From positions 176,886-240,885 of the forward strand of contig QJNS01000120.1 in NCBI GenBank assembly GCA_004154925.1: a stretch of DNA of 64,000 nucleotides, in the 5' to 3' direction. Numbering within the stretch: the first letter of the stretch is position 1; each line of letters begins with the position of its first letter. The notes under the pieces are model-generated. The model saw nothing but the letters and a program-made list of their open reading frames with translations. It searched no databases and was not told the DNA's origin. Of the stretch, positions 1 to 13,633 are shown piece by piece. Both the position numbers and the translations under genes were made by a program. This stretch comes from Monosporascus cannonballus. Lineage: Eukaryota; Ascomycota; Sordariomycetes; Xylariales.

Positions 1-3000
1 GTTTTTATTATGAAAATAATTATTATATTTTACTTATTCGCGTATTATTTTATTATTTTTCCGAATAATTTTATAACGTAAATTTAAAACTTTTTCGGTT
101 AATCGTATTATTTATAAAAGAAAGTTATGTTAAGTATTTAATAATTTTTTACCCCCGAATTATAACGTTAACGTTTGGGTTTTAATTAAATGTAATATAA
201 TTCGATTAATAATTTTATAATATGCGTTATTAAGGTTTAAGTTAAATTGGGCAAATTAAGATATCGCAACAAATATATCGGGTTATATATTAATTATTAC
301 GAAAAAATAAAATTGATTTTTTTAATATTTATTAATAAAGTTTAAATAATGCAGATTAAAATTTGGCAATAATTTAATGCTAATTATAAGTATTAAGTTA
401 TTTAATTTATTTATAAAACCAAATTAAAATAACTAAATATTTTTATTAAGCTTATTTTTAATTATTTAGATGCCGAAAAAGTATTATAAATTCTTAATTT
501 TTATTAAAATATACCGTTTTTGTATTGATTGGATTAATTCATTAATAAAGTTTGAATTTTTTCCCAATATATTATCATAGTATCGTTTATAAAAAAATAA
601 GTATTTTTTAATAAATAAAATAACAAAGTTTATAAGGAACGGAATTAAATCCCAATTTTTTAAACGTTTTAATAAAAGTTTTCTGTTATAATAAAAATAA
701 TTTCCTTAATCTATATAATATTTTTTAATTAGAAAAGTTTTGTTACATTACAGATATTTTAAAAACGTTTATATATATATTTTATAAGGTAAATTGGTAT
801 TTATAAAAACGTTTATAACGTTATATTACATAAATTTTAAATTAAATTTAACCGTAATAACGATTTTTAGCGAAAATAAATACGTATATATTGCCATAAA
901 CGGTTTTAAATTGTTAATCCTTTTATATAACAAAATAAATCTTATATTTTTAAAATTAACTATACTTATTAAATTTGTAATCGTATATCTATATATACTT
1001 TAAAACTCATTCTCTTTTAGCAAAAAACTGATTAACGGTTTCTTAAAATCGTATTTTTTTATAATTTTATAAATAAGCTTTTTTGGCTTTACGAAATATC
1101 TTTTTTAACGGATATATATTTAGGTTTTTATGGTTTTACGGCAATAATAGTAAATTACGTTTAGATACCCAGTCCTATAACTTAAATACCTTTTTATATA
1201 CCAAGATATTATTACTTTTCCGATTAAGGTAACGCGTATTTCGAGTACTTAATTTTTTAAATATTCGTAATTTACCGGCCGGTTATCGTACGTACTTATA
1301 AAGGGGGCTAAATATCTTATATTAAATACGGTTTTCCATATTTTGTATTCGTTTCGAATAATACTTTTTTGGTACGGAATATATAAAGAGCTTATATTTA
1401 TAATTCGTGGGGTACTTTCGTTTTTTACCGTTATTCTAAGTTAAATAATATAAGGGGAGCTTAGGGTTATTTTTAGTTTTTTCGTCGGTATAATAATTGT
1501 AATAGTTATTAAGGTAAACGTTAATAGCGGTAATCATTTAAGGGACGGAAATAATTCGAATATAACGGTTATATAAAAACAATTAATTTTTTGCAAATAA
1601 GCTTATTTTTTTATTCTGTACGTATTTTACGTTAAAACCTTTTTAAAGTTATTTTTCCTGTTTAGCCGGTAATTGAATTATTTTATTTAGGTATTTAGTT
1701 TTTTTGTATATAAATTAAATAGTTATTATTTTAATTAAATATTGTTATTTATCAGAATAAGTTTTGTAATTTTTTTATAATATACAAAATGTCGTTTTTT
1801 TAAGTTTTTAATATTATTTAAAAAAAACGTAACCTTTTTATTAAATTATATATTTTGAATAATAATAACGATATTAATTAATAAGTTCCAAATTTTGTAA
1901 ATATTCATAAATCGATTATCGACAAACTAATTAATTTACGTTTTAAAATTTAACTTTTAAAATTTTTGTTTTTTTATAGTGGTAATTAATATAACGTAAG
2001 TTATATAACCGTATATTCGTAAATAGATTTGTTAAGGTTTTCGATTAAGTATTATAACGTCGTTTTTATACGTTAAATAAATATAATAAATTTCATATAG
2101 ATTTTGCCAAAAAATACGTATTTAGGAATACGGTTACATAAATATATTACCGCTTTAAAGATATATATAATTAAGCAGGAAAATAATTTAACGTTATTTT
2201 GTATTATAATCGTTTCTTTCTTAATTATATTTTTTTAAATATTTTATACTCCCATTTTAAGTTTAGGTATGTAATATTAAAGGTTTAAATGTAATATTAA
2301 AAAAAATAATTAAAACATATTTCGAAGTTAATAATTTTTTAGGATTTTGTTATCGTATTTAATTATTTATAAAAAAAACTTTATTTTAATTTTTTATAAT
2401 TTTTAAAAAAATATTAAAACGTTATAATTAATATATTTTGCTTTTAGTTTTTAAAATAAATGTTCTAAATAAAATCTAAGTATTTATTAATAATAAACAG
2501 AACGTATTTATATTTTTCAAGGCTTTTTTCAAAATTTGTAAGATCGACAATAAATATTTATTTTAATTGAAATATTCCTTTTTTTGGTTTACGATATGTT
2601 AACATTTTAACTTTTATTTTATTACTTATTTGGCATTCGATTATTGTAAGACCTTTTTAGCGGATTTCTTTCGTATAAAATTATAATTAAATAATTATTT
2701 CGTATTGTGGACATCTTAATTTTAAGTGTTATGTAATGCCGTTATTAATTCGCAATAATTTCGTTATTTACGAATTAAAATTTCGTTTATAAGTTATTAA
2801 AATTATATAAATAATTATTACGTTAATATTTTCGATAACGAATTATTTAAATTTATTTATTAACGTAATAATTACGTAATTATATTTATTTTATATAAAA
2901 TTATTAATCTTTGGATTATTTTATGAAAAACATTTTTTTCGGAGTTGTCGGAAAAATACCAGGTTATATATAAAGCTTTCGTAATATGTTATATTATATA

Positions 3001-4690
3001 AACGTAATGTTTTCGTATCGATAAGGTTTTGAAAAATTATATTAAATTTTTTATATCTCTTAATCAGAACGAAATTGTTATTTACGTATACCCCGTTACT
3101 TTGTATAGTAAGTTTAAAATTTAGAAATTTACTAACTAAGTTAAAAATATATATTATAAACTTTGAGTCCAAAATAATTAAACTTTACAAAGGATAAAAT
3201 AAAGCACTTATAATATTGCGTTAATTAATAATTAGAGAATATATTAATATTTATGGTGTCCTTTTTAAAAATTAATTTATTTTTTATATAGTAAGTTTTT
3301 TTATAGTTTTTAATATGCAATCGATTTTTTTTAAAAAAGATTAATCGGCAGAAATTTATCTTTATATATATATTACTACCTTATTATATAAACGGAAAGT
3401 TTCTAGGGCTTTTCTAAGGAATATATAATAACATTTAGATAATATATAGTAATTAGTTAAATAAGTTTTATAACGAATACCTTATATATTTAATTTTTAA
3501 CGTTTTTATTTATTATCGTTTTAATCCGTATAAGAACTTTTATGGTTATTTCGTTTCGGCTTACGGCTTAAAAGTTTTCCTTACGGTTAAAAGTTAATAT
3601 TTTTAGGATTTTTTTAATTAAAATCGTCCTAATTGAGGAAATTTGTAAGTATTTCGTAAACCGTTAAAAACGTTATTTTAATATTTTTTTAATAATTATT
3701 TTAAATTTTTTATAATTTAATAATTTAATAAGGTTATTATTATTTGTTTATAATTAATCGTGTTATTATTAATTTCGGTTTTTTTTATTATTTAAAAAGT
3801 AATTATCCAGGTCCCGATAATAAGGGCTAATATTATGCATAAATCGTTAATTTATACGATCGTTATTTTCGTTTTCGGAATATTATGTCGTTATTTTTAG
3901 GTTATAATCTTTTGTTATTTTATAATTTATTGGTTTAGTTTTTTTATTAATTTTAAAATTTGTTTTAACCGTTTGCGGTATTTTTATTAAGTATTAATTA
4001 GAAATTTATTATCGTATATTTTGCCGGATTTGCCTAAGCTGGCGTATTATTTTCGTAAGTTTTTTCCTGGAAAAAAGCTAAATTTTTTAATTGCTGAAAA
4101 TATTAACTTTAAGATTTATTTCGTAAAGTCGTTAATGCTTTTACGGATAATATCGTACTTCCGATCCTTATAAGTATATGCCGTAAAGTCCCAATTATAA
4201 GCTTATTTATTTTCGATTATTATTTTAAAAATGTTCGTTAAGTAATTAATATAATCGATTTTTTCAATATTTGTTTTGAAAAATATAAATATAAATAAAG
4301 AATTATTTAAGGTATTAATTTGTATTATATAACGGAAACGTTTTTTTAGGTAAAAAGTTATATTAAATTTTATAAATTTAACAAGTTATTAAATGTTTTA
4401 ATTAAGATCGATATAATTTTAAATATTAAAGACGTATGTTTTAAATTAAAATTCGTTTTTAAAACGATTTTAATTTTTAGAGTTTTTATAAATAACGGAG
4501 AACGTTAACGGCATGGTCGTTATTATTATTATTAGCGTATTTCGATAATTATAATTAATATATATCATATATCGTTTTAATAGCAGTTAATTATTTAATA
4601 TATATTTTAATTAAGCGAATAAAACTTTTAATTATCAAATATAAGGGATATTAATTATATATGTATTAATAATTAGTTGTAAGTGCTTTA
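1..4690 (-). mobile_element. RIP-degraded Ty1/copia retrotransposon relic, runs off left edge
   Basis: On the minus strand, about 240-780 reads as a copia reverse transcriptase once stop codons are tolerated. Recognisable pieces are ELIQSIQKRYIL, then L*YFFGI*IIKNKLN, then FGFINKLNNL. These follow the copia pattern of the segment after the YVDD box (WFLGI.IIRDR, WLSQ..YI.KLANL). The stops fall where Gln or Trp is expected, as RIP produces. The YVDD box itself is eroded to about IND near 565-590. Minus-strand 1080-1330 resembles the C-terminal part of a copia integrase, less clearly. That order fits integrase before reverse transcriptase in copia. The right end is set only by the change in base composition near 4700. 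No LTR was identified, and 2300-4690 (expected gag) is not recognisable. Confidence 0.7.
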
Positions 4691-4711
4691 AAACGCGTAT
4701 TGCACTTTAAG

Positions 4712-5242
4712 GTGATCTAGTCCCGGAACATATATGTTCCGATCAGAGGGAATCTTCCGTATATGGGGTGCTAAAGCACCCCCTGCTAGCCGACAGAACC
4801 TGACATCACACACAGAAGCATATAACTAAAGAAGAAGTGTATTAAAGGTTGCATAACCTCTAGAAGGTCTTTTATAAAAGGTGAAGGTGGTGAACCCTCC
4901 TTAAATACATATAAAAACAGTGGTAGCCAAGAGATAAGAATACCGGAGTGGCCGAAGCTATTTCCACTAGCCGGTTAGCTAACTAAGCCATGGCGTTACT
5001 AGGTTCAACACTACTGCTGCAGTCGTTCTGGAGTGCGTGCCGCTTAGTAAAGGCATCTTCCTCTCGCGCTTAATCCACGTATGCGGCACAAGTAAGCTCG
5101 TATATCGAGATGACCTATACGTTTTGTCAAATGTCAGTCTTGGATACACCGAGACCTGAGCAGAAACCTATTTGTATTTATTTAAAGACTGGTATTTCAA
5201 AAGTTACGTTAGCCACCCACTTCACCCACCACCCCCTTCACA
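4712..5242. other. GC-normal patch with hairpins and Pol III-like boxes, unclassified
   Basis: This segment stands out from the flanking DNA by balanced base composition. It holds a perfect 16-bp palindrome GGAACATATATGTTCC (4725-4740) and an 18-bp palindrome GGGGTGCTAAAGCACCCC (4766-4783). Near 4952 there is a tRNA A-box-like TGGCCGAAGC, and about 50 nt later a B-box-like GGTTCAACAC, so a tRNA-derived SINE is possible. No tRNA cloverleaf forms, because neither acceptor nor T-stem pairs. No convincing coding sequence was seen. Confidence 0.35.
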
Positions 5243-5616
5243 TGTTACGACCCAACCGGACTTGGCCTGCGGAAACGGTCAAACTAGGACCAGGGAACTA
5301 CGTTGTTCCAGGTCACGTGACGAGTGCTCAGCAAAAATCTACTGAGTACGAATAATTAACATTGAGCAACCGCTTAACAAAGTTTTACGAAACAAATATA
5401 AACAGTTATAACAAAATAAAATATATACGTTTATTATTCCTATAATTTAGATAAATTTAATTTATAATATAATATCGTTACCCGAAACGCCCTTAATATT
5501 ACGAAACGTAATTAAGTTACTTTATTACTTTACAGTTTTAAGATATTTCTATTAATATAAACTCGTATAACTAAGGTGTAATAACTGGTTAAATTACTTA
5601 GCCGTTATACGTTACA
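5243..5616 (+). repeat. Gypsy LTR (G-type) followed by leader fragment
   Basis: The repeat begins TGTTACGACCCAACCGGACT and ends CGTTATACGTTACA. Along its length it matches the LTR at 38420-38787. After it, 5617-5730 resembles the leader downstream of the left LTR of element A (both contain AGCAATATT), so this is the 5' end of a gypsy element on the plus strand. The element is cut off at 5731 by a different LTR. Its first 120 bases are GC-rich and barely mutated, while the rest shows RIP. Confidence 0.75.
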
Positions 5617-5730
5617 AACTTTTATTTAGTAATACCGTTAAATTCTGAGCAATATTACCGACATTATGTTTACCAGTAAGTAACCCGAACAACTCATTTA
5701 CTAAATCTCTAATAACCCGGATATTAAAAT

Positions 5731-5995
5731 TGTTATGACCTAACGGTCTTGGCTACTTTGCGGACAGTCGGACCCACGAAGAAAACAAAACCCGACCCAG
5801 CCAAGACGTCACGTGACCAGCTCAAAGGTCTCAAGGCGCCAAGCACCTTGAGCCCCTTAAGCCAGAATAAGGATATATATGCTCATGGTCTAGATAGCAT
5901 CAGCTTGCAATAATACATCGTTACCCAAGACACCCTTGGCATTACGAGACGGGACAGGATATTGTATCCATTGCTCAGAATCTCACGATATCCTG
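5731..5995 (+). repeat. Truncated gypsy LTR (B-type)
   Basis: The repeat starts TGTTATGACCTAACGGTCTT, nearly identical to the LTR start of element B read on its sense strand (minus strand from 29882). The match weakens around the TCCTGC motif near 5990, where the palindromic cluster begins. The LTR 3' end (TTTAATAGTTGG ... TTACA) is missing. The sequence is GC-rich and largely free of RIP. Confidence 0.65.
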
Positions 5996-6180
5996 CCAAG
6001 AGTAAGGGAGGAACCACCCACCGAAAATTACCCACGGCCCACGGGTACCCGCGGGTAATGCCAAGGACCCATGGGTGACCCATGGGTTCTTGGCGCAAGT
6101 CAGAATTACCGGCGGGTACCTAATAGGTCCTTGGCATTACTCGTAAATGCCTAATAAGTAATGCTTAGGACTTATTAAGT
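5990..6180. repeat. GC-rich palindromic repeat cluster
   Basis: Several overlapping inverted repeats are built on ACCCATGGGT, ACGGGTACCCGCGGGT and CCTTGGCA. The clearest is 6060-6094, where GCCAAGGACCCATGGGT faces ACCCATGGGTTCTTGGC around a one-base centre. Related sequence occurs at 21283-21412, again embedded in LTR sequence. It could form strong hairpins. Its function is unknown. Confidence 0.6.
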
Positions 6181-7912
6181 ACTTACGATTACTTATTAAC
6201 AAAATACATAAATTTTAAACGTATGAAAGAAAAAATAAAAAAATAATTTAAAATATTTATTATGCTATAAAAATAATACATATTAATTTGAAGCAAAATA
6301 AATAATATTGGAAATTTATTTTTTTTTAAAAATATTTTAAAATTATTTGAAATAATTATATATAATATATTAAGTTTATTATAACGAGTTATTTTTATAA
6401 CCTTAATTTAACGGGAAAAAAAAGAAAATTATTTACGTTACGGTTAGCAAGTTAATACTATAACCGCCTTTAACTTAAATTATTTCTAGCTTATTTTACG
6501 GAAAACTTTTACTTATACAAAACCTAAAATTTGCGTTACCGAATACGGCAGAAATAACTTTAATATAAGCGCAGCTAATAACGCCAAACCTTTTTTAAAA
6601 AGTTTATCAAATAAACTTTTCAAAACGTTTTTTGTGCCTTTAATTGATAGGTTAATTTTAAAATCTAATTAATCTTTATCATTTTATATATTTAAAATTA
6701 TTTTTGCTTAAATCTTTTAATATAATTAAGACGTTATTCTATAATTTCGCGGATTATACCTATAATAAAAAAACGATTCGAATACTAAGAACGAACCTTA
6801 GAAATAAGGCTGCGGAATTTCATATCGAAATAACGTATTAAATGGTTTCTTTTAGCCTTATTACGCCAAGTTATAAAGCCGGTAACCTTTAGTGATAAAA
6901 TACAGTATAATCTTAGATACACCGAATATCTACTTATATACATTAAAAAAATATAATTAAATTATTTTAAGATTATTTTAAAATAATTATTTAATATATT
7001 TATTTATAATATTAAGCTTTAACGTAACCAAACGGACAAACCTTTTTTTCCAGTTTCGAATTTATCCAAATCGAAAACCGAAATAACTTTTTATAAGGTT
7101 TATTTTCTTTTTTTATAATATTAAATAAAAATATTCTTTTTATGGATAAAAATATCGCAAAATCCATAATAAGCTAAATAATATAATAAAAGGCCCTTTT
7201 CGCAAATAAAAGATATTTTAGGTATTTGTCGAAAATTATACCCAAAACAGAAATATTTTTATAAATAAAAATTTATAACTTTTAAAACTATTCGGAAATT
7301 ACTCTTATATTAAGATAACATAAAATATAAATGGTTTACGATATTATATTATCTCAAATATTAAACGTTTAATAATTTAAATTAGAATACAAAAATTAAA
7401 AATTAAAATTATTAAAAATAATCAGAATTTACGAAACAAAATACATTAGTAATTTTCTGAATATTTTCAACCTTAATATTAATATTAAAATTATTTCGAT
7501 TTATAAAGACGTTATTTGCCGAAAATCATTAAAATATGCAACGAAATTGCATTAAGAAATCCGTAATTTTATTAATAATAAATTCGGCAATTTTAACCTA
7601 ACGCATATATAAAAATTCGCTATTATTTTGTATACAAATATTTGGTAAAATATTCCCGCCCTAAATCGGTAATAAACATTAAAAATATTAATAAAATAAT
7701 CAAAAAATAATTAGGGCAAAAAATTACTTATCAGATCGTTATATAAAATTCTTTAATTTAAGATATAATAAGATTTTCCGGTAATTAAAGTACTAAATTA
7801 TTTAGGTAATTAATAATAAATTTATAACGAATATCGTTAATAATATTTTCGTTATAATAAAATATTTCGGCTATTGTATTATTAATATTAATATATATTT
7901 TATTACTATTAT
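6181..7912. other. RIP-degraded AT-rich DNA, unclassified
   Basis: This is very AT-rich and full of stops in every frame. No transposon domain was recognised. The reverse complement of an 18-mer repeated at 10565, 13309 and 14078 occurs exactly at 6961-6978. Confidence 0.5.
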
Positions 7913-8133
7913 TGTTAGGGGCTAAGGAAGTGTGCTAAGGAATTATGCGCATCATAAAGAAGATGCTTAGCATTCTATGCGTCATCCCTACGCAATCGCT
8001 ACGAGGCAGATGCGGGGTAGTTGCTTTATAAGTAGTTGCTTACTCCTCTTTCAGAGAAGAAGGGCAAGCTTCAGACTGGTCCTTAACATACCCGTATTGT
8101 TCCTCTTACTCTGATCTTCAACAACACATAACA
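7913..8133 (+). repeat. Unmutated solo LTR-like element, probably copia-type, with ATTAT flanks
   Basis: This 221-bp island of normal composition begins TGTTAGGGGC and ends CACATAACA. It is flanked by ATTAT at 7908-7912 and 8134-8138, as expected for a 5-bp target duplication of a solo LTR. The sequence after it (CTGGTATTAC) also resembles a copia primer-binding site, so a full element whose body has decayed cannot be excluded. No second copy was seen in the window. The lack of RIP mutations contrasts sharply with both flanks. Confidence 0.6.
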
Positions 8134-8138
8134 ATTAT

Positions 8139-11100
8139 CTGGTATTACAAATATATTTTTAACCTCGGCCCATTTCGTTACCATTTAATTAAAATATCGT
8201 TATTTTGCCCGGTTATTAATAATTTATAAAATATTGAAATAATTATAAAATAATATTTATTAATAAATATTAATTTCCAATTTAATAATTATATTTTGCG
8301 CTATTTATTCTTTACGAATTGCATATAAATTTCAACGTTTTCAATTATCCAATTTGCGCTTAATTTATTACCTTAGGTTATAACGAACTTTTTCGATATT
8401 ATTTTATACTGCCAACATATTGGCTTTTCGCATCCGAACCTTTTTGGTATACGGATTTTAAAATAATAATTCGTCGGATTTCCGACGCTTAAGTAAAAAG
8501 GGTATCGCAAAACTAAAAACCAATAATCCTAAATGCAATTATTTTAGAATAATTTCAGAAATTAGACCGCCGTAATCAAAAATAACGTATTATAATAAGG
8601 GAAGGTAATAAGATTTAATTAAGCTGGACATAAAAGGAATTAGGTAACTAAATAGAAAAAACAAAATGAAAAATTTTTAATAGGTGTAGAATTTTAGCTA
8701 AATAGAAATTTATATAAAATATACGAAACTCAAAGGGTTATCGATAAGAAATTTTGTACCCATAAAATTTAAAATAAAATTTGCCTAATTAAATAATATT
8801 AATTACCTTTTTAACCCCTTTTTGAATAAATATTCAAAATAAATAAAAAAAGGTTAATTGAAATAATTTATAAAATATATATTATTTTTTTAATTTTCTT
8901 ACAACCTTAATAGCCGGTCTTAAAATAATTATATTCTAATAGAAATAAATCTCCCGAATAATATAAATATCTTTTATCTAAAACGTTATTCGCTTACTAT
9001 AAATAACGCAAAGATTATTACTTTAAAATAAAAAAACTAAAATACTTCTGTAATTTTTTGCAATATTTTTAAAACAAACGCTTTTATTCGCATAAATTGG
9101 AATAATGTATTTACAAATACTTCGCGAACGATACGCTAAAATAATACTTTCCCGAAAATAAAGCGGGTATTTTTCTAGTACTTTTGAATTTCGTGGAATA
9201 CATTTACTAGAAAATATTAATAATAAAATAATTATGAAATAATCCGGGCTATATACTTATTATCAGGCTTCCGTCTATAACGCCGAACTTTACGCGTAAA
9301 TGCCTTTGGCTAAAGCTTTATTGGTTTACCTAGCGTTTTTTTGGCGGATTTAGGAACAAAGTTAATTAATGGTATTGGCTTATCTTATATTATACGTCGA
9401 GTAGGCAAATGTCCAGTAAATTTAGGTAACGGGAGAAAATTATAAATAAAATTATTGGAATTTTGGTTAAATTCGCTCTGGATATCGTCAGTTCGTAAAA
9501 GATTTAAAGCATTACCTAAAACGGATAACTTTTTAATTATACTGTTTCGGTAGTATTAGGCTCAAATTAAAGTAAGTAAAATAAATGGCTCCATTATAAG
9601 AGTTTAATAAAAAAAGCGATGTTCGAAAAAATTAAAACGTAACTTTAAAACCTTATATCGCCAGCTATCCACGTAATTTCGATTATCTTTTTTTCTATTT
9701 TCGCCAATTATCCATTTATTACAAAAAAAATATATTATATCTTTAATCGAATTTATTACAATACCGAAATAATATCGTAAATTTTCGAGAATTTCAACTT
9801 TCGCAATAATAATTTCGATAATAATAAATTATTAGAAAATACTTTTTTACAAAATAATAATCTTAATTAAGATAATAATTCAGAAAATTCTGTTACCGAT
9901 AGCTAGGATAATAACGAAATACCTAGCAAAAATTATTTGTAAAAATGCGACGATAAAAATTACTAAAACCAAAAGCCGATTAAAATAAATTCGAATCAAA
10001 AACAAGATATCCGAAAATCAAATTCGGAATTTAGCCATTTATAATTTAGCTAATAATTACCAAACGAAAAATAACCTAATTTACCAAGCCTACCCAGCCA
10101 AAAAAACCCGTTTTATTACGCCAGACCATTCGAGCCGATCCTAATCCCAGATATAACGAAGGGCCGATTTTCCTATTGTTAACCGAGAATACTACGAATA
10201 TCAGAAGCGTTAGCACAAGGACTAGGTGGTTTAGTTTTAACGGCAGTTATAATTTCAAAAGAACGTTAGCAGCAAAAATAACGAAAACCTATTAAACAAA
10301 GTTATCGGCATATTCAATAAAACAAACCGTAATTCGGAATATTAAAAGAACTTTATATAGGTTTGTTAACAGATAACTGGGTAGCCCAAGATCAAATATC
10401 GGCGATATAAGTATTACTTTATATATCCCATCTTTCCCAAAAAACCGAAACAAATTCCATAAAAAAATACTTACGGAACAATATATGTCGTAAGAAAGTA
10501 AATTAAATAAATTTAATTACTAATAACAAGGTTCCTAATATAATTATAATATGTATATAGTTTGAAATAATCTTAAAATAATTATTATATAACTTTTTAT
10601 CAATAGGTTTTTATGGGACTCTTTTTATTTTCAGCTTTTTTCTTTTTTTTAAGGGTAATAATCTTAATATAATCCTAATATATTATAATTAAAACCTAAT
10701 ATTACTTAAAGTATTTAATTTTAATTACATTCTTTTAATTAATTATTTCGTATTTCAGCATTTATTTAGTAAGGAGTTTTTAAATAAATATTTTCGAATT
10801 ATAATATTATTTTACAGTAACGGCTTTAAACCACCAGCAATAAAAACATACATAAAATATATACGGACATATATTAACGCAGTTATTAAACATGGACTTA
10901 AAGATATCCCCTTAAAGTTTTATATATTAATTTGTTATAACGTTTGGATTTCGCCTTATTTAGCATTTTCGTTCCAAAAAGTTATTATTTATTAGATTAG
11001 CCGGAAATAAAAAAGGCGTTATTTCTTAATTAATATCCAATTTTGTAACATCAAATCGAATAAGTTTAATGGCGACAAACTATTACGTCGGTTAAAAAAG

Positions 11101-13633
11101 CTAGGAATAACCGACCGATTTTGCGTTTTTATTGCAAATAATAACTTTAATATTGGATAAATAATTATGTAAAAATGGCTTTATCGAAAGTTGGGCGATA
11201 AATTCTAATGGGCAAACGAGATTCGACAATATGTATATACGTTATATACTTTACAAAAGGCATTTAATAACTTTTTTAAAGCTTATAGTATAAAGCTATC
11301 GAATAAATTTAAAAAAACTTTGAACGAATAAAACAAAAAATTCGAAAACTTGCCGAAATAAACCAAATACCTTATTAATCTAAAAAGAAATATATAATCA
11401 TATTAGTATATATTTTTAAAAATAATTATAACATAATTATTTAATTTTTTATAATTACGCGTATTTGTTGTCTGGATTTATTTCGGCTCCGATAAAAAAA
11501 AACTTTTTACAAATCCAATAAGATATAATTATAAATAAAACTTTGGATCATAAAAACGTATTTTAGATAATCCGTACCGTCCATAACAGTTAGAATTCGA
11601 TAACCTTTTTCTTATTACGTACCATAAAAATATATTTCGTAATTTTAAAGTTTATACGCGAATATTTATTATTAAAAAAACCAGGTTATACATTACCCCC
11701 TAACGGTATCAAATTTATTCGTTATTTGGTTAATATTTCCAAATGCTTTATTTAAATAACGAACAATTTTGGTTCTTTTCGAGAAAACCATATTTTCTAT
11801 ATAGTAAGCGGGTATAAATTTATGCTTAAGCATTTACGTAAATATAAAAAGCATATCGTTAAAACTGATGAAAAATATTGCTCCAATAAAAAACCAAAAA
11901 ATAAAAAGAAATAAAAAATAAGAAAAAATTAATATATTTTAAGTTTATTAACCAATTATTAATATAGCTACGATTATTGCAAAAAGATACTAAATTGGCA
12001 ATTTCGAAAATTTTCAAATATATTAACAGGTTATTTACTGATAATCGCTTATTAATTTATTTTTCTGTTCTAATTTATTTATTATTAAATAATGTGGCCA
12101 TTAAATTCCGTAATTATTTTAATAACTAGCAAAAATATTGCCAATTAGAATTATTTAATAATGCACTTTACGAAAAAGCCGTTAAATGCATTAAATAAAC
12201 GTACAAAAAGTACTAGAAAAAATATGACAAACGGAATACATAATCTATTGCACGTATTTTTATTTCGAATTACAAAAAACTTACCGAAATGTTTTTGCTA
12301 AATTCAAATTTTGAAAAACGGAGTTCGATATATCGTATTAACGATAATCTGTAAAACGATATTATTAACGATTCTTTCTAATACGAACGTATATAATTTA
12401 ATTAATATTTTAAAAATTATTTCTTAATTATATTATTTAAGTATCCGTTCGTACAAACCCGTTTTAATATTATGATAACAGATTAGCCGTATATTTCCCG
12501 GTTTTACTTACTTTATAGGTATTTTATTATATATCCAATATCTTTTCGTATTAATAAAGCATATGTAAAATTTTGCTCGGTTAAAATATTATTTTAACCC
12601 TTAATTAATATTACAGCAATAATTTAGATTAATTCTGATTATATTATTTTATATTCGAACTAAAGTATTTGATTTAAATAACGATATTGCATTCGATAAT
12701 AACGACCCCGTTTATGCCCGAAAACGATTCGAAAAACATAAAAAAAAATACGGAAAGCATTTTAAATTTCGTTTATCGAAAACTTAGGGAAATTGCCGGA
12801 TTAGCATAATCTACTACCAGATAAATTATACGGGATATTAGATAACAATTCAGAAAATCCGGATAAAACCGAAAATAACGAGGACGAAAATTAAACATTC
12901 CGGAAATCTCCATATACTAATTGGACTGCTGAGATAAGCAGATTTTAAAATAAAAAAGCTGCATTTAAGAATTAATTTCGCTAAAAAAAAAGGCTAACTA
13001 ATGCTAAAAATAAAGGCGCTATTAAAAAAAGGCGAATAAGGTTTCAAAAAGTCAAATTTTAACGTTTATTTAAAACCGGCCGTTTTCTGGAAATAACTTA
13101 GATTTATTATTATAATTATAGCAAACTAGGCTCGTAATTACTAGGTTAAGGTAATAAGCAATATAGTTAATATATTTGCAATTTTTAAAGGCGGATAAAA
13201 CTTGATATAAGGCTGTTTTTCTTTCTTTTTTATTTATTATTTGTTTTTATTATATAATATATAAATTTTTATTATAGAAAATATTTTTTACATAAATTAA
13301 AATTAAAGAAATAATCTTAAAATAATAATATTATATGTATTATTTTTATTATAATAAAGAGATAAAACTTTTTAAAATAAGATATCTAGGTAAATTATGC
13401 AAATCTTTTTTAATTGCCTTATATTATTTTAGATACCTTATTTTCTAAAAAAAATCGCTTATATTTACATTTAATCAAAAGTTTGCGGAATACCTACTTA
13501 TTATTATATTGCTATTATAATTAATAATCTTACGCTATTATAATAGCAAACTTAATTATCATAATATGGTTTTATTAAAATAACCATAAAATGATTTTTT
13601 ATGAATAATTTAATAGCTGTAATAATAGCTAAA
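8139..13633. other. RIP-degraded repeat of unknown class
   Basis: This is about 5.5 kb of AT-rich decayed sequence. Some stretches stay readable on the plus strand. About 9285-9480 reads with phrases such as FIGLPSVFLADLGTKL. About 10140-10330 gives RADFPIVNREYYEYQKR. About 12990-13090 is Lys/Arg-rich. These suggest former coding DNA but match no family that I can name with confidence. A hAT-type transposase was considered for 11000-12400 and is not well supported. The shared 18-mer AAATAATCTTAAAATAAT occurs at 10565-10582 and 13309-13326. Confidence 0.4.

Noticed and set aside
4930..5030. A tRNA gene suggested by GGAGTGGCCGAAGC and GGTTCAACAC
   Set aside because: The acceptor and T-stem arms do not pair and no anticodon arm can be placed, so it is kept only as a possible tRNA-derived repeat.
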